NCBI GenBank assembly: GCA_947382415.1
Contig: CANCYO010000027.1
Span: 1-36,537 of the forward strand
Length of the DNA stretch: 36,537 bases
Direction: 5' to 3'
Origin: an uncultured Lachnospiraceae bacterium
GTDB taxonomy: Bacteria > Bacillota > Clostridia > Lachnospirales > Lachnospiraceae
This document shows, piece after piece, positions 9,369 to 16,435 of this stretch; position 1 is the first letter of the stretch, and each line of letters begins with the position of its first letter. The notes under the pieces were generated by a model. The model ran no database searches. It had not been told where the DNA came from and saw only the letters and a list, made by a program, of their open reading frames with translations. A program made the translations under genes and the position numbers.

Positions 9369-10340
9369 TTAATCGTTTTGTGAGTAATCCTCCTGAAATG
9401 CCTGTCCCTGTTCAAGGCCCTTTACGCGATATTGAATATCTTCCAAAATTTTTCGGTTGGCAGCAATAATATCCCCCTGCAACCCCACAATAGCCGTCTG
9501 TACTCCAATAATAATCATCATGCTCGCCAATATTAATGACTGAATATGCCCGGCACTGGCACCGTTAAAATAAAAATACAAAAACCTGATTCCAACTGTT
9601 GTGCCTGCAAGCATAAACAGTACACCTATAGTCATAAAAAATTTCATAGGCCGATACATCATAAAAGCGCGAATAATCGTTACCATTGATTTCTTTACAT
9701 AACCAAACATACTGCTGAACAATCTGGATTTTCTAAGCTCTGGATTAGTATGGATGGGAACAGACATAATAGCCATCCTGTTTCTTCCCGCCTGCACAAT
9801 AGTCTCCAGTGTATAAGTATATTCGTTAATAACATTCATGCGCATAGCTGCTTCCCTGCTGTATGCACGGAATCCGCTGGGTGCATCAGGAATCTTAGTA
9901 TGAGACGCTTTTTGCACTACCCAGCTTCCTAAATGCTGAAGCTTTTTCTTCAGCGGAGAAAAATGCTCTATCTCATCAATAGGACGCTCTCCAATAACTA
10001 TATCTGCTCTTCCCTCCAGAATTGGACGCACAATTGTCTCAATATCCGCTCCTGAGTATTGATTATCAGCATCAGTATTTACAATAATATCTGCTCCTAA
10101 CTTACAACAGGCATCCAAACCGGCTATAAAGCCCTTGGCCAATCCCTTATTGCAATTAAAACTCACCACATGATGAATACCCCAATTCTTTGCAACCTCC
10201 ACAGTATTATCCTGACTACCATCATTAATAATCAAATATTCAATCGTATCAATTCCATCTATATGCTTCGGGAGATCATTCAATGTGATCTCCAAAGTCT
10301 CTGCTTCATTGTAACAGGGTATCTGAATAATTAATTTCAT
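9369..10340 (-). CDS. GtrB/DPM1-like polyprenyl-phosphate glycosyltransferase
   Basis: A 323-residue GT2 enzyme of the dolichol-phosphate-mannose synthase/GtrB type. The catalytic domain begins KLIIQIPCYNEAETLEITL and holds INDGSQDNT, GLAKGFIAGLDA and the NTDADNQY metal site; the segment PDAPSGFRAYSREAAMR is diagnostic of this branch. Two C-terminal membrane helices (around 232-255 and 265-290) anchor it. These enzymes transfer a sugar from a nucleotide donor to undecaprenyl phosphate. Its start overlaps the stop of the upstream GT-C-like gene (ATGA at 10337-10340). Together with the two GT-C-like proteins this suggests that a lipid-linked monosaccharide is made here and used outside the cell. 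Confidence 0.9.
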   Translation of the reverse strand: MKLIIQIPCYNEAETLEITLNDLPKHIDGIDTIEYLIINDGSQDNTVEVAKNWGIHHVVSFNCNKGLAKGFIAGLDACCKLGADIIVNTDADNQYSGADIETIVRPILEGRADIVIGERPIDEIEHFSPLKKKLQHLGSWVVQKASHTKIPDAPSGFRAYSREAAMRMNVINEYTYTLETIVQAGRNRMAIMSVPIHTNPELRKSRLFSSMFGYVKKSMVTIIRAFMMYRPMKFFMTIGVLFMLAGTTVGIRFLYFYFNGASAGHIQSLILASMMIIIGVQTAIVGLQGDIIAANRKILEDIQYRVKGLEQGQAFQEDYSQND

Positions 10341-12187
10341 TTCTGCCCTCCCGTTAACTTCCTGGCTCTATTTGCTAATTCCTGATCTGTAGGAACAATC
10401 ACTGCAAACTGACTGCTTTTTTTAATACAATAGTACTGTTGTTCAAATCCATCTGACCAGAGAAAATCTGTTCCTACAATATAAAAAGCATCCTCCTCAG
10501 GAATAATGGTATCAGAAGTGATAACTGTCAGCGGTGTATCATTTAAAATAAACTGAAAACTCTCTGACCAGTACCGGGACTCAGTATCTCTGCAATAATA
10601 GACCGGATAATTTCCATCTTCATCAATCCATTCTATCCAACTAACAATATTTCTAATATTTGCAATACGCAGGCATTGCTTATCCGTCATCACCCCGTAA
10701 ACCATATTATACGCAATACAACTGTACACACCAGCCACCGTCAATACCACAATACCTGATTTTATCCATTTCAGTTTTTTCCAAGGTTTTGACTTAAGTA
10801 TTAATATTAAAAAGACACTAACTGCAAATCCCCCCACAGCATACTCTAAAACAGCTCCCTGCGCCGATTTTCCTTTTTCCAAAAACAACGAAGTACATAT
10901 ACTGTGATAGGCCTGATACGTTGTCATATTGTTTTTATCTAGTATTCCCTGACAAAACCATCCACAAACAATAGTAAGAAATACATACAACATAGTCTTT
11001 GTAAGCCATTTTTCATCCTTTAGAAATGTAATAATCCCTATGATAAAATAAATACCGATCATATACTCTGTATATCGCCCATACAAGAGCATATCGTTTC
11101 GTCCACCGATACCCATATAGATAGCAGCAACTAAAAAATTTCCACCAAAAGCCAGCAATAACCATACAAACCAAAGAGAACTTTGGTCTGACAAACCAAC
11201 AGTATTGTGACCTCTGATACCGTTCCAACCACTCTTAACGTAGGCTCCTGCCAATTTAAATAAAAACTCAGCCCCCCACCAGGCCATCATAAACGTGCCC
11301 ACAAATAAATAGAACCACTTTCCAATCATGCTTTTAATAAAAATTATAAAGCCCTCTCCAGTAAAAATCCCTTTAATCTTTTCTGTCTGCCCCTCCAGAT
11401 TATTCATTGCCACTTTTGTATTATTATAGTAGTAATCATTTATTAAATCGTCTTTTATTACACAATGCAATACTATCAAAACAGCTATTGCAATTGCAAA
11501 CATTATAATTTCTTTTCTCCTGTTTTTATCAATAAGAAAACACCAAATCATCACCATCACCGTAGCAATTGCCACTGCGATCGTCCTCTGGTGAACCACA
11601 TATAAAACCATCACACTCCCAGCAATCCCAATGTGATTCCAGACACTGGGCTTCTTTATGACTCTCAGGCTCACCCACACAAAAACCCAGAAAACAAATA
11701 CCAACAAGCACTCCGCCCACGCAATGTGTGAAAATACAACATTGCTGGGATACAGCATGATTACAAAACAAACAATATCCAGCACCGAACGATTCATATC
11801 CTCGAAAATCTGTCCGGCCACAGTGCGCGCAATCCAAAAGCTTCCCACAAGAAGCAGTGCATTAGCCACGATAGCAGCCTGATACATCGCTTCCGTTGAA
11901 GAAAAAATCAATCTGATCGGAGTTAAAACAAAAAAACCATAGCCATAAGAATAATAGGGTATCCCACTGGCCACCGACTTCCAATCCGTCCCAGTCAAAT
12001 ATGCACTTGCCGTCCAGTAGCCGAATTCATCATCAAACAAAAGCAACTGATTAAAGTTTTCGATTCCTCTAACTGCCAGTATAAATAGTATCACCGATAA
12101 AGCACATGGCAACATCCACCTACTGCTCTGTGCAATTTCCACGGTCTTTCTGCATAAGCTAGAAACTCTCTGTACTACAGCTTTCAT
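10337..12187 (-). CDS. GT-C-like polytopic membrane protein, paralogue B
   Basis: A 616-residue protein and first gene of the polysaccharide operon. It has one helix at residues ~25-45, then an outer loop with FDDEFGYW, DWKSV and IPYYSYGYG, about ten further helices, and a C-terminal soluble portion (~residues 520-616). It shares DEFGYW, PYY..GYG, ECLL, VHQR and YGRYTEYMIG in order with the 603-residue protein at 2652-4463. The acidic residues in the first extracytoplasmic loop resemble GT-C glycosyltransferases that use polyprenyl-phosphate sugars, such as the one presumably made by the adjacent GtrB-like enzyme. Function is inferred; family not named with certainty. Confidence 0.7.
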   Translation of the reverse strand: MKAVVQRVSSLCRKTVEIAQSSRWMLPCALSVILFILAVRGIENFNQLLLFDDEFGYWTASAYLTGTDWKSVASGIPYYSYGYGFFVLTPIRLIFSSTEAMYQAAIVANALLLVGSFWIARTVAGQIFEDMNRSVLDIVCFVIMLYPSNVVFSHIAWAECLLVFVFWVFVWVSLRVIKKPSVWNHIGIAGSVMVLYVVHQRTIAVAIATVMVMIWCFLIDKNRRKEIIMFAIAIAVLIVLHCVIKDDLINDYYYNNTKVAMNNLEGQTEKIKGIFTGEGFIIFIKSMIGKWFYLFVGTFMMAWWGAEFLFKLAGAYVKSGWNGIRGHNTVGLSDQSSLWFVWLLLAFGGNFLVAAIYMGIGGRNDMLLYGRYTEYMIGIYFIIGIITFLKDEKWLTKTMLYVFLTIVCGWFCQGILDKNNMTTYQAYHSICTSLFLEKGKSAQGAVLEYAVGGFAVSVFLILILKSKPWKKLKWIKSGIVVLTVAGVYSCIAYNMVYGVMTDKQCLRIANIRNIVSWIEWIDEDGNYPVYYCRDTESRYWSESFQFILNDTPLTVITSDTIIPEEDAFYIVGTDFLWSDGFEQQYYCIKKSSQFAVIVPTDQELANRARKLTGGQK

Positions 12188-12219
12188 TTACTCCTCACCT
12201 TTCGACACTATACACACCG

Positions 12220-12248
12220 ATTTTATCACATTGCAACCAAGTTGTCCA
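12220..12248 (-). promoter_or_regulatory. Probable SigA promoter of the polysaccharide operon
   Basis: On the minus strand TGGACA (plus 12243-12248) and TAAAAT (12220-12225) are separated by 17 bases, placing a transcription start about 25 bases before the 616-residue gene. A second, overlapping candidate (TTGCAA, 18 bases, TATAGT at 12207-12212) exists. The site lies just downstream of the terminator of the Ig-like gene, as expected for an independent transcription unit. Confidence 0.45.
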
Positions 12249-12257
12249 TTCAAATTT

Positions 12258-12291
12258 AAGAAAGAAGCCGGATAATTCCGACTTCTTTCTT
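12258..12291 (-). terminator. Terminator hairpin after the Ig-like gene
   Basis: An inverted repeat with 14-base arms (12258-12271 and 12278-12291, one G-U pair) and the 6-base loop at 12272-12277. The 3' arm in the minus direction is U-rich (CUUCUUUCUU) although no separate U-run follows. It sits 60 bases past the stop of the Ig-like gene and before the polysaccharide operon promoter. Confidence 0.75.
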
Positions 12292-12350
12292 TATTTCGAC
12301 AGTCCCGACATTAACCTGGATGCCAAATTCATTTAATCATTACTACTTAA

Positions 12351-14522
12351 TTATTTACCGTCATTGGTGCCGTCATTGGTACCATCCTGAGTGCCACCGG
12401 TGCTGCCGCCCTGAGCTGCTGTAACAGTTACAGTCACGGTTGCCTTTGCGCCGCTTGTGGTCTTAGCAGTAATCTTAACAGTACCGGGAAGCATGCCGTA
12501 TACCACACCGTCTGCATCTACTGCTGCGATACCCTTCTTGTTCATGCTGTAAGTGATGGACTCGATATCCATATTAGCAGCAGGAGTGATGGTAGTCTTC
12601 AGATCAATGGTCTTGCCCTGCTCAACACTGATCTTATTCTTGGAGATAGCGCTGTTGCCGAAGCTAACCTTGGACTTGGCATCCAGTACCAGAATCACAC
12701 CCATAGTGGAAACATTACCCACACTTGCCTTCACGGCAATCACATCGCCTGCTTTGGAGGTTGCGGGAACAGTCACCTTATTCTTCTTGATTGTAGCGCC
12801 CTTAGTATCGTCGCCTACAATCTCATAATTAATGGTTCCTGCTGCTCCCTTAGGTGCCTTTGTTGCAGTAAAGGATACATTCGTCTTCTTACCCTTCACA
12901 ACCGTAACCACGCTCTTCTTCATGGAAAGACTTGTGGTAGGCTGTGTCACAGTTACTTTCAGGGAAGAACTCTTGGTCTTGCCGTTTGAAAGCGTAACAG
13001 TTGCCTTAATGGTTGCCTTGCCTGCCTTGACAGCCACAGCATGGCCTTCCTTGTCGATCTTCAGAACCTTCTCGCTGGAAGAAGTCCAAGTAATCTCCTC
13101 AGAACTTCCTGTACCCTGTATTGCTGCAGCATAATTGGCTTTCTCACCAACATTCAGAGTAGTCATACCTTCGATAGCGCCAATTCCTGTGATTTCGGAT
13201 TTGTGAATCGTAAGCTTATACTCGGCAGTCTTGCCAGCGGCAGTTGCTTTAATCGTAACCTCTTTGCCCTCTACAGGGATATCTTTGTTCTTGATCTTTA
13301 CGGTAACCAATGCGGTATCGTTCTTCTTGGCAGATACCGTAGCCACTTTCTTATCGCTGGATTCCCATTTGATCTTATCCTTGTTTACCTCGGGATCTCT
13401 CTCTGCATGCAGAGTAAGCTTCTTCAGGGAATATGCATCGCCCTCAGTAAAGCCGTCCTCATCATACACATCCAGATCCTTCAGTACAGCCTTTGCAGTA
13501 ACCGTGATGGAAGCGCTCTTACCGCTGGAAGCCTTCACAGTAACCTTAGACTTACCTACGCCCACTGCCATGATAGTTGCAGTCTTCTCATCACCGTTAT
13601 CGGACACAGTGACGAACTCCTTCTTTGCAGAAGTCCAGTTCAGCTTATCAGTGGTAGGCTGATCAGGATACTTGGTAGTGATTGTAGCAGTGATTACTTC
13701 AGTTGCCAGATAATCGCTCAGCTCAGTCGTCTTCTTATTCAGTGTAATCTTGGTGATAGGATTGCCTTCTTTCACCTCAATGCTGGCAGTCGCAATCACA
13801 CCTCTCTCGCTGGCTGCGGTAACCTTTACCGTTCCGACCTTCTTCATGGTCACAACGCCCTTGGCATCTACGGTAGCTACCTTCTTGTTGTCCACAGACC
13901 AGTAAATGGTATCGGTGGCAGTAGAAGGATTCTTCTCCAGCTCGTCAGCCATATTTACCTTATGTTTCAGGAAAGAAACATAAGAATTCTGTGTAAAATG
14001 CATCTCGGTGATATACTCCCTTACATTTACGGAAGCATCGCCGCTCACGCTCTTTCTGCCGGAAGTAGCAGTTGCCGTAACAACAGCCTTACCGCCATGA
14101 ACTGCTTTGAAAGTTGCAGCATTGCCTTTTGCCGAAACAAGCTCCAACGCACCGCCGGCAGTGCTCCAGTCCACATCATATTTAACATCCTCGGTGTTTG
14201 TGATAACGGTAGCCTCGAAGCCGATCAGCTCACCGACCTCAATCTCAGCCGCGTCTCCTACAACAGTAACGGCAACCACCTGGGGAATGCGGTCAGTACC
14301 GTCATCTGTACCGTCATCGGTGCCGTCATCAGTTCCATCGTCGGTGCCGTCATCAGTTCCTGTGATAACGCTGTCGATCTCCGCACCGTCAGTCTGTGCA
14401 GCGATTACCTGCTCTGCCTGACCCGTCACACCGGCGGCTGTGATGCCGGCAGCGGACACAGGTGCATCGACTACCAAAACAAAAGCCATTAAAAGCGCTA
14501 ATGTTTTCATAACCTTTTTCAT
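12351..14522 (-). CDS. Secreted protein with seven Ig-like (BIG2) domains
   Basis: A 723-residue exported protein. Residues 1-24 form a signal peptide (MKKVMKTLALLMAFVLVV, cleavage near VSA-AG). Residues ~55-77 are a tract of GTDD repeats. From ~80 to ~705 come about seven tandem bacterial Ig-like group 2 units, each ending in the typical pattern such as VATVDAKGVVTMKKVGTVKV. The tail is Gly/Asn/Asp/Thr rich (GGTQDGTNDGTNDGK). No LPXTG motif, choline-binding, SLH or LysM domain is visible, so how it is retained at the surface, if at all, is unclear. It has its own promoter (14576-14604), strong AGGAGGAG site and terminator. Probable role: cell-surface adhesion or structural protein. Confidence 0.88.
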   Translation of the reverse strand: MKKVMKTLALLMAFVLVVDAPVSAAGITAAGVTGQAEQVIAAQTDGAEIDSVITGTDDGTDDGTDDGTDDGTDDGTDRIPQVVAVTVVGDAAEIEVGELIGFEATVITNTEDVKYDVDWSTAGGALELVSAKGNAATFKAVHGGKAVVTATATSGRKSVSGDASVNVREYITEMHFTQNSYVSFLKHKVNMADELEKNPSTATDTIYWSVDNKKVATVDAKGVVTMKKVGTVKVTAASERGVIATASIEVKEGNPITKITLNKKTTELSDYLATEVITATITTKYPDQPTTDKLNWTSAKKEFVTVSDNGDEKTATIMAVGVGKSKVTVKASSGKSASITVTAKAVLKDLDVYDEDGFTEGDAYSLKKLTLHAERDPEVNKDKIKWESSDKKVATVSAKKNDTALVTVKIKNKDIPVEGKEVTIKATAAGKTAEYKLTIHKSEITGIGAIEGMTTLNVGEKANYAAAIQGTGSSEEITWTSSSEKVLKIDKEGHAVAVKAGKATIKATVTLSNGKTKSSSLKVTVTQPTTSLSMKKSVVTVVKGKKTNVSFTATKAPKGAAGTINYEIVGDDTKGATIKKNKVTVPATSKAGDVIAVKASVGNVSTMGVILVLDAKSKVSFGNSAISKNKISVEQGKTIDLKTTITPAANMDIESITYSMNKKGIAAVDADGVVYGMLPGTVKITAKTTSGAKATVTVTVTAAQGGSTGGTQDGTNDGTNDGK
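14292..14360 (-). repeat. In-frame 12-base repeats encoding GTDD
   Basis: Five to six imperfect copies of a 12-base unit (plus strand ACCGTCATCGGT-like) encode the Gly-Thr-Asp-Asp tract of the Ig-like protein. The unit length is a multiple of three, so copy-number changes would alter linker length without frameshift. Synonymous differences between units show it is not a very recent expansion. Confidence 0.85.
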
Positions 14523-14575
14523 CTTTTTCTCCTCCTACTTTTTGCTTTATTGGTGATGTACTTAAATCCTAGCTA

Positions 14576-14604
14576 ATTATATTCTATTTTTTTTTAATAT
14601 TCAA
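14576..14604 (-). promoter_or_regulatory. SigA-type promoter of the Ig-like gene
   Basis: Minus-strand TTGAAT (plus 14599-14604), a 17-base spacer and a perfect TATAAT (14576-14581) lie about 54 bases upstream of the ATG, followed by an AGGAGGAG ribosome binding site at 14529-14536. The flanking DNA is very A/T-rich. Confidence 0.7.
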
Positions 14605-14704
14605 TAATAATTTTAGAAAAAATCCATTTTGGGCACATTGCTACATTTATTTATTTACCCGACAAATTTTTCGCTCTTTTGCCTATTAAGTTTTCCAGAA
14701 CCTG

Positions 14705-14737
14705 CCACTGGGGAGGCCTTTTAGGCCCCCCCGGTGG
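14705..14737. terminator. GC-rich hairpin downstream of the 308-residue gene
   Basis: A strong inverted repeat (CCACTGGGGAGGCC ... GGCCCCCCCGGTGG on the plus strand, with one mismatch and one bulge) begins 17 bases past the stop of the gene at 14754. It could terminate or stabilise that transcript, but no U-run follows in the minus direction, so a classical intrinsic terminator is not certain. Confidence 0.45.
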
Positions 14738-14753
14738 AAATTATACTAAGTCA

Positions 14754-15680
14754 TTAAATTGCCATGTCCACATTTCCGCCCACCGTCTCGGCCACAATGG
14801 CCTCCGCCGGAACAGGCTGTTCCACCCCCGCAAGCTCCAATGTCACGGCGCCGATTCCCGGATCGGCTGACCGGAACGCAGCATTTTCTCCTCCCGAAGA
14901 AAGTCCGCCGGGCCCATCCTGCTTTTCTTTGGCCAGTCTGTCGAACAATGCCTTCAGATATTTCATATCCGCTTCCATAATGTCCCGCAGTTCTTCAGAG
15001 CGGTGCTTCTTCTTGAGTTCCTCCAGATCCTCGGGCTTTAATTCGTCCATGGCTCCCGCCAATTCGCCGGAGAATTCCTCCAGATCGAGGGCTTCTTCCA
15101 TCACCCTCGACGTCTCGTACTGCAGCTCTTCCATGGCTTCCTCCATCATCCGCTGCATCTGCCTTGCGAGCTCCTCCTGCATTTCCTGCTGTAACCGGCT
15201 CAGCTCCTCACGGGTCTGGTCATAGAGGTCGGAGACTGCTGTGAGATCGAGTTCCCCCTCCCTCTCCTGCACCTCCTCTAAAGGAGTTTTAAGCCCACGC
15301 TCCGCATTTTCCTCCGCCCGCAGATTCTTCATCCGCTTCCTGGCTGCCCGGACCATGGCCTCCGCGTGCAGAATGGCGCTGTTCATCTCGTTCATGTCAT
15401 ACTGTCCGCTCACCAGTTTCTGACGCAGAATGGCCACCTTGCCCCTGGCCTGTGTCAGCACCCTGCCGGCACTGCCCGAGGTCTTGGCCTTCAATATCTT
15501 ATTGGAGATCTGCTTGAAATTGTACTCCACCTTCTTGGGTTTCTTTTTCTCTTCCTTCTTCTGGGGTTTGGATGCAGATCTTCTGTAGGTCAGCGTACCC
15601 ACCACGGTTCCATCCGTTCTCGTCAGGGTAACCCTGGTCGTTCCCCCGCTCCGGCTTCCCATCCCTATACTCATACTCAT
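14754..15680 (-). CDS. Unrecognised protein, charged and coiled-coil rich
   Basis: A 308-residue soluble protein that I cannot place in a family. Residues 1-35 are Ser/Gly/Thr rich and include RVTLTRTDGTVVGTLTYRR, a beta-hairpin-like stretch; a Lys-rich patch (KKEEKKKPKKV, ~41-51) follows; then a mostly helical Glu/Arg/Met/Gln-rich section (~90-245) with heptad-like character, including RQMQRMMEEAMEELQ. The tail is low complexity. No signal peptide or membrane helix. A good ribosome binding site (GGAGG, 8 bases before the ATG) supports the start. It follows the 205-residue gene by 34 bases and is probably co-transcribed with it. A structural or scaffold-like role is only a guess. Confidence 0.75.
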   Translation of the reverse strand: MSMSIGMGSRSGGTTRVTLTRTDGTVVGTLTYRRSASKPQKKEEKKKPKKVEYNFKQISNKILKAKTSGSAGRVLTQARGKVAILRQKLVSGQYDMNEMNSAILHAEAMVRAARKRMKNLRAEENAERGLKTPLEEVQEREGELDLTAVSDLYDQTREELSRLQQEMQEELARQMQRMMEEAMEELQYETSRVMEEALDLEEFSGELAGAMDELKPEDLEELKKKHRSEELRDIMEADMKYLKALFDRLAKEKQDGPGGLSSGGENAAFRSADPGIGAVTLELAGVEQPVPAEAIVAETVGGNVDMAI

Positions 15681-15714
15681 GTCGTCATCCTCCCTGATTC
15701 AGACAAAAACAGAT

Positions 15715-16332
15715 TTATTCTACAACACCTTTGGACGCATAATAATCGTCGAACATCTTGTTGGCTGCGGCAATGGTGTCCTGACATATGCCGGGCAGGC
15801 TCCCGCCCCATGTCTTGGTAGCCATTTTAAATCCCTTCTCCATAGCCGCCTGCATCTCCTTCATCTTATCCACATCATCCCCGGCCAGAGCGCTGGCAAA
15901 ATCAAAGAGTCTCTGGGAAGTCTGCTTTACGCCCCAGTAACCGTCCTCAGCGATATCGCTCTGCGCCTGAGCCTTGGTGGCAGCATCCACCGTAAAATTC
16001 CCGCTGGCCAGAGTGCGCCAGATTGAATCATTGCCCGCATTGGCATAGGTCTGCGTCTGCTTGTTCAACATGCTGTGAACAAGACTGACAAGCTGCTGTT
16101 GTCTGGAGGCCTGATCCGCTTTCAGCTGCTTCACCAGCGCGGCCCTCTCCTCAGAACTCATCTTGTTCACGGAATAAGTAGCCTTTTTGCCGGCAGTATT
16201 ACTCTTTTCATAGAGCACTCCCTGCTCCTCTTTTTTGACACTGCTCTTCTCCTCGGATCTGGAAGCGCCGCTCTTTTCATAATTGTCATAGACGCTCCCT
16301 GTCTGTGTGTTGTTTACTGCGTTTACACTCAT
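15715..16332 (-). CDS. Unrecognised protein, predominantly helical C-terminus
   Basis: A 205-residue soluble protein without signal peptide. Residues 1-60 are polar and likely disordered (Ser/Asn/Lys/Glu rich); ~60-100 contain a helical segment (SSEERAALVKQLKADQASRQ); the C-terminal ~80 residues (from EDGYWGVKQTSQRLFDFA to MFDDYYASKG) look like a compact helical domain faintly resembling the C-terminal part of DUF5610-type proteins, a comparison I cannot verify. Ribosome binding site GGAAGG lies 6 bases upstream. It appears to be the first gene of a two-gene unit with the 308-residue gene. No function is proposed. Confidence 0.75.
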   Translation of the reverse strand: MSVNAVNNTQTGSVYDNYEKSGASRSEEKSSVKKEEQGVLYEKSNTAGKKATYSVNKMSSEERAALVKQLKADQASRQQQLVSLVHSMLNKQTQTYANAGNDSIWRTLASGNFTVDAATKAQAQSDIAEDGYWGVKQTSQRLFDFASALAGDDVDKMKEMQAAMEKGFKMATKTWGGSLPGICQDTIAAANKMFDDYYASKGVVE

Positions 16333-16373
16333 GTTTTCCTTCCTTTCCCCGCGTACGCGGCCTGTATGATTGT

Positions 16374-16435
16374 TTATTATATTGTGATTGCTTATAATGT
16401 GTTATTGCCTATAACATGTTATCTCTTATAACAGG
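16374..16435. repeat. Degenerate 17-base tandem repeats with a 12-base palindrome
   Basis: Units start at 16391, 16408 and 16425 (CTTATAATGTGTTATTG, CCTATAACATGTTATCT, CTTATAACAGG), with a weaker copy from 16374. The middle unit contains the perfect palindrome ATAACATGTTAT (16411-16422). The array fills the gap between the M56 protease gene and the 205-residue gene and reaches into the stop codon of the former. Confidence 0.6.
16376..16405 (-). promoter_or_regulatory. Possible promoter of the 205-residue gene
   Basis: On the minus strand a perfect TATAAT (plus 16376-16381) is preceded at 18 bases by ATAACA (16400-16405), a four-of-six match to the -35 consensus. The -35 falls inside the 17-base degenerate repeats, so a regulator binding those repeats could control this promoter. 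Confidence 0.4.

Noticed and set aside
13041..14492. A 483-residue plus-strand open frame opposite the Ig-like gene
   Set aside because: Entirely antisense to the repeated Ig-like domains; its Ser/Leu/Cys-rich composition and periodicity mirror those repeats.
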